A stretch of 64,000 nt of DNA from Gemmatirosa kalamazoonensis (GCF_000522985.1 NZ_CP007128.1:1348220-1412219), one strand, 5' to 3'. Counted from the stretch's first letter, positions 7,724 to 16,559 are shown. Made by a program: numbers and translations. Notes: generated by a model not told the origin, from the sequence alone.

Positions 7724-8964
7724 GGCGGCTGCGTGGATGCGTGGCTGCGTGCTGCGTGACGATCCTCGGTGCTGCCTGCCATCACGCGCCTAACGCAGCA
7801 TCGGTCCCCGTGCCGATCGCGTCGTCCACCGCGCTCGACTCGGTGGCGTCGCGGGCGATCCGGTACGCGGAGACGAAGCTCGCGGCGGCGGCGGACTCGC
7901 TCGACATGAGCAAGGGGTTCCCACGCCACACGGTCGGCCGCGACGGGGCGTGGGTGCAGATGCCGGTGACGCAGTGGACGAGCGGGTTCTTTCCGGGCGC
8001 GCTCTGGTACGCGTACGAGCTCTCCGGTGATCCGGCGTTCCGCGCGCGGGCCGAGCGGTGGACGGCCGGCGTGGAGTCGGCGAAGACCCGCACCAACACG
8101 CACGACATCGGCTTCCTGCTCTTCCCGAGCTTCGGCAACGGCTACCGCCTCACCGGCAACCCGCACTACCGCGACGTCATCCTCGAGGGCACGCGCAACG
8201 TCACGACGCGGTTCAATCCCACCGTCGGCGCGATCAAGAGCTGGGACGTCGACAACCCGAGCGACCCGCGCAGCGCGTGGCCCGGCCGCTATCCGGTCAT
8301 CATCGACAACCTGATGAACCTGGAGATGCTGTTCTGGGCCGGGAAGCAGCCGGGCGGCGATCCGCGCTGGGCGGACATCGCGACGCGCCACGCCGAGACG
8401 TCGATGCGCGCGCACGTGCGCGACGACGCCAGCACCGCGCACGTCACGCTGTTCGATCCGCGGACGGGGAAGTTCCTCGGCCGCGTGACGTGGCAGGGCG
8501 ACGCCGACACGTCGGCGTGGGCGCGCGGCCAGGCGTGGGCGATCTACGGCTTCACCGCCTCGTACCGCGCGACGAGGAAGCCCGAGTTCCTCGCCACCGC
8601 GCGCCGGGTCGCGGACTGGTACCTCGCGCGGCTGCCCGACGACTACGTGCCGTACTGGGACTTCCGCGCGCCGGGGCTGCCGAACGAGGAGCGCGACGCC
8701 TCCGCCGCGGCGGTCGCGTGCTCGGCGCTGTTCGAGCTCGCCGACCTCGCGCACGAGCCCCGCTACCGCGCGGCGGCCGAGAAGACGTTAGGCTCGCTCG
8801 CCACGCGCTACCTCACCGCGGGGACGGGGAACGCGGCGATCCTCGCGCACTCGGTGGGGTCGAAGCCGGGGAAGAGCGAGGTGGACGTGGGGATGATCTA
8901 CGCGGACTACTACTTCCTCGAGGCGCTCGTCAGGTACGAGCGATCGCGCACGGGCGGGCGATGA
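7720..8964 (+). CDS. GH88 unsaturated glucuronyl hydrolase
   Basis: A 414-residue protein from GTG 7720 (GTGA overlap with the lyase stop). A secretion signal with a possible lipobox (TILGAAC, Cys near 20) precedes an alpha/alpha six-barrel. The two acidic residues used by GH88 enzymes are present: Asp-129 in HDIGFLLF and Asp-196 in VIIDNLMNLEMLFWA. The family block AWARGQAWAIYGF is near residue 270. The enzyme hydrates the double bond of terminal unsaturated uronic acids made by lyases, freeing a keto-uronate for KdgF. Downstream is a convergent exporter gene, separated by a family-C inverted repeat. Export as a lipoprotein is plausible but not certain. Confidence 0.9.
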   Translation: MRRLRGCVAACCVTILGAACHHAPNAASVPVPIASSTALDSVASRAIRYAETKLAAAADSLDMSKGFPRHTVGRDGAWVQMPVTQWTSGFFPGALWYAYELSGDPAFRARAERWTAGVESAKTRTNTHDIGFLLFPSFGNGYRLTGNPHYRDVILEGTRNVTTRFNPTVGAIKSWDVDNPSDPRSAWPGRYPVIIDNLMNLEMLFWAGKQPGGDPRWADIATRHAETSMRAHVRDDASTAHVTLFDPRTGKFLGRVTWQGDADTSAWARGQAWAIYGFTASYRATRKPEFLATARRVADWYLARLPDDYVPYWDFRAPGLPNEERDASAAAVACSALFELADLAHEPRYRAAAEKTLGSLATRYLTAGTGNAAILAHSVGSKPGKSEVDVGMIYADYYFLEALVRYERSRTGGR

Positions 8965-8979
8965 TCGCGCCGCTCTGGC

Positions 8980-9118
8980 CTCCACGTACGAGTGTGCGTT
9001 GGACTGAAGAAGGACTGAAGGAGGACTGAAGAAGGAGAACACCAACAAGAAGTGTTGGTCCTTCTTCAGTCCTCCTTCAGTCCTTCTTCAGTCCTATGGA
9101 AACTCGTACGTGGAGTCG
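8980..9118. repeat. inverted tandem-unit element, family C (11-bp unit)
   Basis: Outer ends CTCCACGTACG and CGTACGTGGAG are inverted. Inside are three GGACTGAAGAA/GGACTGAAGGA units, a small central hairpin ACCAACAAGAAGTGTTGGT, then the reverse-complement units. It fills the gap between two convergent genes (8964 and 9132), where it could act as a bidirectional terminator. Confidence 0.9.
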
Positions 9119-9131
9119 TGCAGGCCGCGAC

Positions 9132-10763
9132 TCACTCCATGATCGCGTGCCCGCCGCCGGCGCCCCGCGTCTGCCGCACGAGCAGCAGCAGCGGAATGAG
9201 CACGAGGATGATGAGCGCGCTCAGGACGTAGATCTCGCCGTACGCGATCACGCTCGCCTGGCCCGTGACCTGGCGGTCGAGCAGGGCCAGGGCGCGCTTC
9301 TGCGCCGTCCAGAGATCGGCGCCGCGGGCCATCATGCCACGCGTCAGCATCTCCACCCGCGCGGCCGTCGCGGGATCGTAGAGCGACACGTGCTCGGCGA
9401 GCGTGGCGCGGTTCTGGGCGGTGAAGCGGATGACGAGCGTCGAGATGCCCGCGATGCCGAACGAGCCGCCGAGCTGGCGGAAGAAGTTGTAGAGCCCCGC
9501 GCCCTGTGGCAGCTCCTGCGGCGACAGCTCGGCCAGCGTGATCGTCGTCAGCGGCACGAACATGAGGCCGAGCCCCACGCCGCGGAGGATGAGCGGCCAG
9601 AAGAAGTCGTGCGCGCCGCTCTCGCCGGTGATCTTCGAGAGCTTCCACGCCGCGAGCGCGAAGATGAGCGCCCCCGCCGTGATGAGGATGCGCGGGTCGA
9701 CGCGGTTCGTGAGGCGTCCCACGATCGCCATCGACAGCGCGGTCGCGAGCGCGCCGGGGAGCAGCACGATCCCCGTCTGCTCCGCCGTCATGCGCAGGTT
9801 CCCCTGCAGGAAGACCGGCAGCGTGAACGCCATCGCGTAGAGCCCGATCCCCATCACCACGCCGAGCACCGTGCCGACCCACATCTGGCGGTGCCGGAGC
9901 ACGCGGAAGTCGATCGCCGGATGGTCGGTCGTGAGCTCGCGCCACAGCAGCGCCGCGCCGCCGACCACGCCGATCACGGCGAGCGACGTGATGAGCCGCG
10001 ACGCGAACCAGTCCTCCCGCTCGCCGTGCTCCAGCACGTACTGCAGCGAGCCGACGCTCGCGATGAGGAGCGCGATGCCGATGTAGTCGATCGCTTTCGG
10101 CCGCTGCTGGTGCGCCGGGTCGTGCACGTACGTCGCGATCATGATCGCGGCGAGCGCGCCGACCGGAATGTTGATGTAGAAGATCCACGGCCAGCCGTAG
10201 TTGTCGGTGAGCCAGCCACCGAGCGTGGGGCCGATCGTCGGGCCCACCATGACGCCGAGGCCGAACAGCGCCATCGCCATCCCCGCTTCCTCGGGCGGGA
10301 ACGCCTCGAACAGCACGGCCTGCGACACCGTCATGAGCGCGCCGCCGCCGATCCCCTGCACGATGCGCCAGAAGATGAGCGCGCCCAACGAGCCCGACGC
10401 GCCGCACAGGAAGCTCGCGATCGTGAACGTGACGATCGACCCGACGAAGTAGCGCTTGCGCCCGAGCAGGTCGCCGAGGAAGCCGGTGAGCGGGATGACG
10501 ATCACGCTCGCCAGGATGTAGCCCGTCGACACCCACGCGATCTCGTCGAGCGAGGCGCCGAGGTTCCCCATCATGTCGGGGAGCGCGACGTTCACGATGG
10601 AGCTGTCGATGACCTGCATGAGCGCCGCGAGCACGACGGCGAACGCGATGAGGTACTTGTGCTCCTCGCCGCGGCGGGCGTGCGGCGCCGCCGCGATGGG
10701 CGCGACGACCGCGGTGACGTCTTCCTCCGCCGGCAGCTCCTGAACGCGGACCGCCTCAGCCAC
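9132..10763 (-). CDS. DHA2-family (EmrB/QacA-like) MFS multidrug exporter
   Basis: A 543-residue transporter with a ~35-residue cytoplasmic N-terminus and about fourteen membrane segments. Family motifs are clear: DSSIVNVALPDM in segment 1, the GDLLGRKR loop (motif A), motif C-like GPTIGPTLGGWLTDNYGWPWIFYINIP, and a large loop between segments 13 and 14. It would export hydrophobic compounds in exchange for protons across the inner membrane. No adjacent membrane-fusion (EmrA/HlyD) gene is present. The divergent TetR gene and two palindromes in the shared 127-bp gap indicate repression that is relieved by a ligand of the pump. Confidence 0.92.
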   Translation of the reverse strand: MAEAVRVQELPAEEDVTAVVAPIAAAPHARRGEEHKYLIAFAVVLAALMQVIDSSIVNVALPDMMGNLGASLDEIAWVSTGYILASVIVIPLTGFLGDLLGRKRYFVGSIVTFTIASFLCGASGSLGALIFWRIVQGIGGGALMTVSQAVLFEAFPPEEAGMAMALFGLGVMVGPTIGPTLGGWLTDNYGWPWIFYINIPVGALAAIMIATYVHDPAHQQRPKAIDYIGIALLIASVGSLQYVLEHGEREDWFASRLITSLAVIGVVGGAALLWRELTTDHPAIDFRVLRHRQMWVGTVLGVVMGIGLYAMAFTLPVFLQGNLRMTAEQTGIVLLPGALATALSMAIVGRLTNRVDPRILITAGALIFALAAWKLSKITGESGAHDFFWPLILRGVGLGLMFVPLTTITLAELSPQELPQGAGLYNFFRQLGGSFGIAGISTLVIRFTAQNRATLAEHVSLYDPATAARVEMLTRGMMARGADLWTAQKRALALLDRQVTGQASVIAYGEIYVLSALIILVLIPLLLLVRQTRGAGGGHAIME

Positions 10764-10830
10764 GCGGCGCCGCCGCGAGCCCGCGGGTGATGATGCTGGG
10801 ATGGATCGGGGCCATGGGACGCGGATCTCG

Positions 10831-10852
10831 AACTAGACGGAATCGTCTAGTT
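10831..10852. promoter_or_regulatory. TetR-family operator 1
   Basis: A perfect 22-bp palindrome AACTAGAC-N6-GTCTAGTT between the divergent exporter and tetR-like genes. It is AT-rich in a GC-rich background and is repeated at 10863-10884 with the same spacing. Confidence 0.8.
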
Positions 10853-10862
10853 GCGATCCTGA

Positions 10863-10884
10863 AACTAGACGTTGTATTCTAGTT
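10863..10884. promoter_or_regulatory. TetR-family operator 2
   Basis: AACTAGAC-N6-TTCTAGTT, one mismatch from operator 1, centred 32 bp from it (about three helical turns). It ends 6 bp before the GTG start of the regulator, so binding would block the regulator's own initiation region. Confidence 0.78.
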
Positions 10885-10890
10885 GTCAAC

Positions 10891-11514
10891 GTGACTCCCG
10901 TTCCCCGCCAACGGCCCGCGCGGCCGCCGCTCCAGGAGCGCGGTCAGCGCCGCGTCGACGCCATCCTCGATGCCGCCGCCACGATCGTGGCCGAGCGCGG
11001 CGTCGCCGGCCTCACCGTGCACGGCGTCGCGCGGCGCGCCCGCACGGCGATCGGGTCCATGTACCACTTCTTCCCCGACCTCGAGGCCGTGCTCGGCGCG
11101 CTCGCCGACCGGCACGCGCGCACGCTGCGCGGCGAGCTCGAGGCGCTGAGCGCCGCGCCGGTCGACTGGGCCGCGCTGCCGCTCGACGTCGCGGTGGACG
11201 GCTTCCTCGATCCGCTGCTCACGTACATCGAGCGGCACCCCGACGTGCTCCACGTGCTGCGCCGCCCCGGCCGCGGCGCGCGGCGCCATCCCGAGCTCGA
11301 GGCACTCCTGCTGCAGACGGCCGAGCGCATCGTGCGCGCGCGCACCCCCGAGGCGTCGCCCGCGGCCCGCGCCGCGCGCGCCGCAACGATGCTCGCCGTG
11401 GTCGACGGCGTGCTCACGCGCACCGAGCGCGTCGCCAGCCCGCCCGCGTCGACCATGATGCGCGAGCTGAAACGGGCGATCGTGGGGTACCTCGGCTCGT
11501 ACGAGGCGATCTGA
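10891..11514 (+). CDS. TetR/AcrR-family regulator
   Basis: A 207-residue protein starting at GTG 10891, with almost no leader after operator 2. The N-terminal TetR_N helix-turn-helix covers residues ~20-65 (RRVDAILDAAATIVAERG, then VHGVARRARTAIGSMYHFF). The C-terminal ligand-binding half is alpha-helical and Ala/Arg-rich. It is predicted to repress both itself and the divergent DHA2 pump through the two AACTAGAC palindromes. The ligand is unknown. Confidence 0.9.
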   Translation: MTPVPRQRPARPPLQERGQRRVDAILDAAATIVAERGVAGLTVHGVARRARTAIGSMYHFFPDLEAVLGALADRHARTLRGELEALSAAPVDWAALPLDVAVDGFLDPLLTYIERHPDVLHVLRRPGRGARRHPELEALLLQTAERIVRARTPEASPAARAARAATMLAVVDGVLTRTERVASPPASTMMRELKRAIVGYLGSYEAI

Positions 11515-11521
11515 GGGACAA

Positions 11522-11656
11522 GGCGAGAGCACGGCCATGGGGATCCGACGGCGATCGACGCGATCTCCTCCGTCGATCGGGAAAGGCGTCTCGAGCCGAC
11601 CGCCTTCTGCCTACCCGAAGATCCTTTCCATCGCCGTCGGATCCCCAGTGGTCGTT
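11522..11656. repeat. inverted repeat element, family E
   Basis: The left block TGGGGATCCGACGGCGAT (from ~11538) and right block ATCGCCGTCGGATCCCCA (to ~11648) are inverted. The middle holds AAGGCGTCTCGAGCC and partial reverse complements. It shares the GGGGATCC(A/G)ACGGCGAT core and central CTCGAG with the elements at 16960 and 41789. It overlaps the possible 5' end of the methyltransferase gene. Confidence 0.8.
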
Positions 11657-12217
11657 ACACACCTCGGCCCTTACATCGCCTACGTGAACGTCCACGACGC
11701 GGTCGCGCTCATCGCCCCGGCGATTCACATGCCGGGCGGCACGTGGGCGGACCTCGGCGCCGGCGGCGGCACGTTCACCCGCGCGCTCGTGCGACTGCTC
11801 GGCCCCGGCACGACCGTGCACGCGGTCGATCGCGACGCGGGCGCGATGGCCGCGCTCCGCGTGCCCGGAATCTCCACGCACGTCGCCGACTTCGCCGACG
11901 AGGAGGCGTGGCGCGCGCTCGCACTGCCGCCGCTCGACGGGATCCTGCTCGCGAACGCGCTGCACTTCGTGCGCGACCAGCGCGCGCTGCTCGCGCGCGT
12001 CGCCGCCGCCCTCGCGCCTAACGGTCGGCTCGTCGTCGTGGAGTACGAGGGGCGCGCGCCGAGCCGGTGGGTGCCGTATCCGGTGGGGATGGAGCGCCTC
12101 GGGGAGCTCGTGTCGGGCGCGCTGACGGCTCCCGTGCGCGTCGGCGCCCGACGCTCGGCGTACGGCGGCTCGATGTACGCCGCGTGGGCCGAGCCGGTGC
12201 CGCGCGAGGGCGGTTGA
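11648..12217 (+). CDS. class I SAM-dependent methyltransferase
   Basis: About 189 residues from GTG 11648. An upstream ATG at 11537 would add 37 residues coded by the inverted-repeat element, as happens in four other genes here, so the start is uncertain. Motif I is ADLGAGGGTFTRAL, followed by HAVDRDAGAMAAL (the acidic ribose-binding position) and GILLANALHFVRD, a standard class I methyltransferase core. The C-terminus ends with an SMYAAWAEP strand. The substrate cannot be told. It follows tetR on the same strand but is separated by the element, so co-regulation is doubtful. Confidence 0.75.
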   Translation: MVVTHLGPYIAYVNVHDAVALIAPAIHMPGGTWADLGAGGGTFTRALVRLLGPGTTVHAVDRDAGAMAALRVPGISTHVADFADEEAWRALALPPLDGILLANALHFVRDQRALLARVAAALAPNGRLVVVEYEGRAPSRWVPYPVGMERLGELVSGALTAPVRVGARRSAYGGSMYAAWAEPVPREGG

Positions 12218-12298
12218 CGCGGCCGCGGCGCGGTGACTAAATGGGGCGCTCACGAATGCGCCACCGCTCCACACGTGCCTGTCTCGGAGGTCACGACC

Positions 12299-13501
12299 AT
12301 GCCCGCGCCTCTCCAGTTCATGCAGAAGCGCTTCCAGCTCCGCGATCACCACCCGCCGACCGGGCTCGGCGCGTTCGACCTCGACTTCAATCCGGCGACC
12401 GGACGGTTGACGACGACGGTGCGGTACGCGCTCGAGTTCATCGACACGGCGAACTACACCTGGGCGGCCGGCGCGAAGACCTCCTTCAAGTCCGAGTTCA
12501 GCCAGCGCGTGGCGGATTTCTGGAACGGCCAGTTCGCGATCGCGTGCACAGTGCCGGGGTGGGACAACGTGAGCGTGACCCCCGTCTTCGCGTTCACCGA
12601 GGACGCCGGGCATCCGCACTTCCGGATCAAGTGCATGCCGACGCGCGGCGCGTCGAACACCGCCGTCCGGCCCGACGGCACCGCGAAGTTCGGCATGGAG
12701 GCGACGAGCCTCACCGCGAACGCGGACATGCAGCGCAACAGCGTCAAGCGCGACCTCAAGGTGCCGACCATCATCCCCGGCGGCGTGCCGAGCACCGGCC
12801 CCGGTCAGGGGGCGCAGTTCACGATGACGTCGCTGGAGATCCTCAAGCGGCTGGCCGAGAACGCGATCACCGCGTTCGGCGCGAAGGCGAAGAACGTGCG
12901 CGTGGACGTCACGGGCTTCGGCTCGGACGACGCGAAGAAGAACGCCGAACGCGTGCGCGACACGCTCGAGCGGTTCGGCCTCAAGTGCGACTGGTCGCTC
13001 CACTCGAAGTCGAAGGCGCCGACCGGCGTCGCCGCGCTGATGGGCGTCATCGTCGCGTTCAACGAGAAGGACGTCGACAAGTACGCGAGCGTCGGCGCGC
13101 TGGCCGACCCGAAGATGAGCCAGGCGACCATCGTGCACGAGTTCGGGCACATGCTCGGCCTCCCCGACGAGTACAACGCGCTCTGCTCCAGCTCCGCCGC
13201 GGAGCTCGTCGGCCTGGGGCGCATGGGGCACGGCGTCGAGCCGATGATCCGCCTCGACGACATGAGCGTCTCCGCGAAGGAGGCCGCGAAGTCGGATGCG
13301 ATCGAGCGCAACCAGCAGGCGTTCGTGCAGCTGTGCGGCCAGGCGAACGTACCGGTGCCGCCGTTCGGGCGGGCGAACGACAGCGTGATGTCCTGCGGCA
13401 GCCGGTTCCTGCCGTGTCACTGCGTCACCGTGTGGGACGCGCTCTGTCAGGCGACGCAGGCCGACGTGCCGCGCACGGGGTGGCAGCTGCGGCTCGCGTG
13501 A
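12299..13501 (+). CDS. putative zinc metalloprotease with OmpA-like segment
   Basis: 400 residues from ATG 12299, chosen because GGAGG lies 8 bases upstream; the frame is open further back. No signal peptide is seen. Near residues 180-240 the segment NVRVDVTGFGSDDAKKNAERVRDTLERFGL resembles the helix-strand unit of OmpA-like peptidoglycan-binding domains (in two short blocks: VRVDVTGFGS and KNAERVRDTLERFG). HEFGHMLGLPDE at 280-291 is an HExxH zinc site followed by G and E/D, as in metzincin- or gluzincin-like peptidases. Several cysteines follow (CSSS, QLCGQ, CGSRFLPCHC). Target and location are unknown. Function as a protease is inferred from the motif alone. Confidence 0.7.
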   Translation: MPAPLQFMQKRFQLRDHHPPTGLGAFDLDFNPATGRLTTTVRYALEFIDTANYTWAAGAKTSFKSEFSQRVADFWNGQFAIACTVPGWDNVSVTPVFAFTEDAGHPHFRIKCMPTRGASNTAVRPDGTAKFGMEATSLTANADMQRNSVKRDLKVPTIIPGGVPSTGPGQGAQFTMTSLEILKRLAENAITAFGAKAKNVRVDVTGFGSDDAKKNAERVRDTLERFGLKCDWSLHSKSKAPTGVAALMGVIVAFNEKDVDKYASVGALADPKMSQATIVHEFGHMLGLPDEYNALCSSSAAELVGLGRMGHGVEPMIRLDDMSVSAKEAAKSDAIERNQQAFVQLCGQANVPVPPFGRANDSVMSCGSRFLPCHCVTVWDALCQATQADVPRTGWQLRLA

Positions 13502-13569
13502 CGGTCGTCGGTCGTCGCGCAACGCTGGGGTGACCGCCCGCGTAGCCGAACACCACCACCAACGCCCCG

Positions 13570-15150
13570 ATGACCGACCGTCGCGACTTCCTGAAGACCC
13601 TCGGCGCCGCCGCGCTCACGGCCGGCGTCGCGCCGCGCCTGCTCGCCGAGCCGCCGCGCACCGCGCCGTACACCGACCCCGCCGTCGAGGAGCTCGCGCT
13701 GTACGCGCTGCAGGCGGCGAAGGACGCCGGCGCGAGCTACGCCGACGTGCGCTTCGGCCGCTACCGCCGTCAGTCGGTGAGCACGCGCGAGCGACAGGTC
13801 ACCGGCGTGAGCGACTCCGAGTCGTTCGGCTGCGGCATCCGCACGCTCGTCGACGGCGCGTGGGGGTTCGCCTCCACCGCGGACGTGTCGAAGGAGAGCC
13901 TGCGGAAGACCGCCGCCGAATCGGTGACGACGGCGCGCGCGGCGAAGCGCGTGCAGCGGCGCCCCGTCGTGCTCGCGCCGGTGACGCCGGCGAAGGGCGC
14001 GTGGAAGACGCCGGTGAAGGTGGACCCGATCGACGTGCCGATCGAGGACAAGGTCGCGCTGCTGCTCGCCGCGAACGAGGCGGCGCTGAAGGTGAAGGGC
14101 GTCCGCTTCGCGAGCACCAGCGTGAGCGCGCTGCGCGAGGAGAAGACGCTCGCCACCACCGACGGCACGCTCGTCACGCAGACGTTCTACCGCGTCGCGC
14201 CGACGTTCACGGCGACGGCGATCGGCAGCGGCGGCTTCGAGACGTACAACGAGGAGCTCGCGCCGCGCGGCAGCGGCTGGGAGTACGTGACGTCGCTCGA
14301 CATGGCGAACGCGGCGGAGCGGTGGGCGGCGCGCGCGGCGGAGAAGCTCACCGCGCGGTCGCTCGAGCCGGGGCGCTACGACGTCGTGCTCGACCCGCGC
14401 AACCTGTGGCTCACGATCCACGAGAGCGTCGGCCACGCGCTCGAGCTGGACCGCGCGCTCGGCTACGAGGCGAACTACGCGGGCACGAGCTTCGTCGCGC
14501 CGCCGGAGAAGGTGTTAGGCAAGCTGCGCTTCGGGTCGGAGCTCATGACCATCCGCGCCGACCGCACCCAGGAGGGCGCGCTCGCCCGCGTGATGTGGGA
14601 CGACGAGGGCGTGCCCGCCGAGGAGTGGACGCTGATCGACAAGGGGATCGTGAAGGATTACCAGACGACGCGCGAGCAGGCGGCGTGGATCTCCGCGCTC
14701 ACCGGCGTGAAGCGGTCGCACGGGTGCGCGTTCGCGCAGTCGTGGAGCGACGTGCCGTTCCAGCGCATGCCGAACGTGTCGCTGCTGCCCAACACGAAGG
14801 ACGTCTCGCTCGACGACATCGTGTCGGCGACCGACCGCGGCGTGATGTTCACGAACCGCGCGACGTACTCCATCGACCACCAGCGCTACAACTTCCAGTT
14901 CGGCGGCCAGGCGGCGTGGGAGATCCGCGGCGGCAAGGTGGTGGGCATGGTGAAGGACTGCGCCTACCAGGCCACGACGACGACGTTCTGGAACGCGCTC
15001 GACATGCTCGGCGGCCGGTCGACGTACTTCCTCGGCGGCACGTTCAACGACGGGAAGGGCGAGCCGGGACAGTCGAACCAGGTGAGCCACGGCTGCCCGG
15101 CGGCCCGCTTCAAGAACATCAACGTCATCGCCACGGGAGGTGCGGCATGA
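13570..15150 (+). CDS. tldD: TldD-type metalloprotease, Tat-exported
   Basis: A 526-residue protein with a twin-arginine start (MTDRRDFLKTLGAAALTAG), so export folded by the Tat system is likely. HESVGH at residues 284-289 is the HExxxH zinc motif of TldD. The C-terminal VSHGCPAARFKNINVIATGG block is also family-typical. TldD works with TldE/PmbA as a heterodimeric peptidase that degrades unfolded peptides and processes modified peptides such as microcin B17. The partner homologue follows at once with an ATGA overlap (15147-15150). Standard E. coli TldD is cytoplasmic, so the Tat signal is a notable difference. Confidence 0.88.
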   Translation: MTDRRDFLKTLGAAALTAGVAPRLLAEPPRTAPYTDPAVEELALYALQAAKDAGASYADVRFGRYRRQSVSTRERQVTGVSDSESFGCGIRTLVDGAWGFASTADVSKESLRKTAAESVTTARAAKRVQRRPVVLAPVTPAKGAWKTPVKVDPIDVPIEDKVALLLAANEAALKVKGVRFASTSVSALREEKTLATTDGTLVTQTFYRVAPTFTATAIGSGGFETYNEELAPRGSGWEYVTSLDMANAAERWAARAAEKLTARSLEPGRYDVVLDPRNLWLTIHESVGHALELDRALGYEANYAGTSFVAPPEKVLGKLRFGSELMTIRADRTQEGALARVMWDDEGVPAEEWTLIDKGIVKDYQTTREQAAWISALTGVKRSHGCAFAQSWSDVPFQRMPNVSLLPNTKDVSLDDIVSATDRGVMFTNRATYSIDHQRYNFQFGGQAAWEIRGGKVVGMVKDCAYQATTTTFWNALDMLGGRSTYFLGGTFNDGKGEPGQSNQVSHGCPAARFKNINVIATGGAA

Positions 15151-16559
15151 GCATGCGGCCCTACCGCCTGCTCGCCGCGGATCCGCGCGATGACGCCGAG
15201 GCGCTGACCAAGAAGGTGCTCGGCTTCGCGACCGCGGACGAGACGCGCGTCGTGCTGCGACATGGCTGGACCGGGCAGACGCGGTTCGCCGCCGGCGAGA
15301 TCACGACCTCGGGGAGCGGCGACGACCGCACCGTGACGGTGGTGAGCACGTTCGGCAAACGCCGCGCGTCGTCCACCACGAACGTGCTCGACGACGCGAG
15401 CCTCAAGCGCACCGTGGAGCTCGCGGAGCGGCTCGCGAAGCTGTCGCCCGAGGATCCGGAGCTGATGCCGGAGCTCGGCCCGCAGCAGTACCGCGCGATC
15501 CAGGCGTTCGATGCGCGCACCGCGTCGCTCGACGCCGCGGCGCGCGCCGACGCGGTGGCGGCCGCGGTGAACGCGGCCCGCCGGTCGGGCCCGGACCTGT
15601 TCGTCGCCGGCTACCTCGAGGCGAACGCGATGCGCGCGAGCGCGATCGCGACGTCCCGCGGGCTGTTCGCGTTCCACCAGAGCACCGACGTCAACCTGTC
15701 GAACACCGTGCGCACGCCCGACGGCACCGGCTCCGGCTGGGCGTCGGGTGGCGGCCGCGGGTGGGCCGACGTGGATCCCGCGGCGTTAGGCGCGCGCGCC
15801 GCGCAGAAGGCGGTCGCGTCGCGCAACCCGGTGGCCATCGAGCCGGGGCGGTACACGGTGATCCTCGAGCCGCAGGCGGTGGGCGACCTCGTGCCGCTGC
15901 TGTTAGGCCTGTTCAACGCGCGCACCGCCGAGGAGGGACGGAGCCCGTTCTCCAGGCGCGGTGCCGAGCCGGGCGCGACCCGACTCGGCGAGCAGATCGC
16001 GGACCCGCGCGTGACGCTCTTCTCCGACCCCACGGATCCCGAGCTGCTGGGCGCCCCGTTCGACGCCGAGGGGCTGCCGTTAGGCCGCCGCGTGTGGATC
16101 GAGAACGGCAAGCTCGCGACGCTCGCCTACTCGCGCTTCTGGGCGCAGAAGCGCGGGCTGCCGGAGAGCGCCGCGGGCGGCGGCGGAGGCGGCTTCGGCG
16201 GCGGAGGCGGTGGGGGCGGTGGGGGCGGCGCGGGGCTCAAGATGCTCGGCGGCACGAAGTCGCTCGACGAGATCATCGCCGGCACCGACCGTGCGGTGCT
16301 CGTGACGCACAACTTCTACATCCGCCCGCTCGACGCGCGCACGGCGAGCTACACGGGCATCACCCGCGACGGCACGTTCCTCGTGGAGAACGGCAAGATC
16401 ACGCGCAGCATCAAGAACTTCCGCTGGAACGAGAGCCCGCTGCTGATGCTCAACCGCGTGCTGGAGATCGGGCGCGCGGAGCGGATCGGCCCGGGGCAGG
16501 TGATGCCGTCGCTCAAGGTCGCGGACTTCAACTTCGCGTCGATCTCGGAGGCCGTGTGA
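15147..16559 (+). CDS. TldE/PmbA-like partner protein with polyglycine insert
   Basis: A 470-residue PmbA/TldD-superfamily protein without an HExxxH motif, as expected for the non-catalytic TldE-type partner. It begins inside the tldD stop (ATGA) after GGGAGG. Family features include NPVAIEPGRYTVILEPQAVGDL near 230 and a C-terminal block NFYIRPLDARTASYTGITRDG. Residues 344-363 are almost pure glycine (six Gly, Phe, eleven Gly, Ala, Gly), an insert not usual in the family, probably a surface loop. No signal peptide is seen although the partner has a Tat signal, so the complex may be exported by hitch-hiking or the start may be misjudged. Confidence 0.85.
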   Translation: MSMRPYRLLAADPRDDAEALTKKVLGFATADETRVVLRHGWTGQTRFAAGEITTSGSGDDRTVTVVSTFGKRRASSTTNVLDDASLKRTVELAERLAKLSPEDPELMPELGPQQYRAIQAFDARTASLDAAARADAVAAAVNAARRSGPDLFVAGYLEANAMRASAIATSRGLFAFHQSTDVNLSNTVRTPDGTGSGWASGGGRGWADVDPAALGARAAQKAVASRNPVAIEPGRYTVILEPQAVGDLVPLLLGLFNARTAEEGRSPFSRRGAEPGATRLGEQIADPRVTLFSDPTDPELLGAPFDAEGLPLGRRVWIENGKLATLAYSRFWAQKRGLPESAAGGGGGGFGGGGGGGGGGGAGLKMLGGTKSLDEIIAGTDRAVLVTHNFYIRPLDARTASYTGITRDGTFLVENGKITRSIKNFRWNESPLLMLNRVLEIGRAERIGPGQVMPSLKVADFNFASISEAV

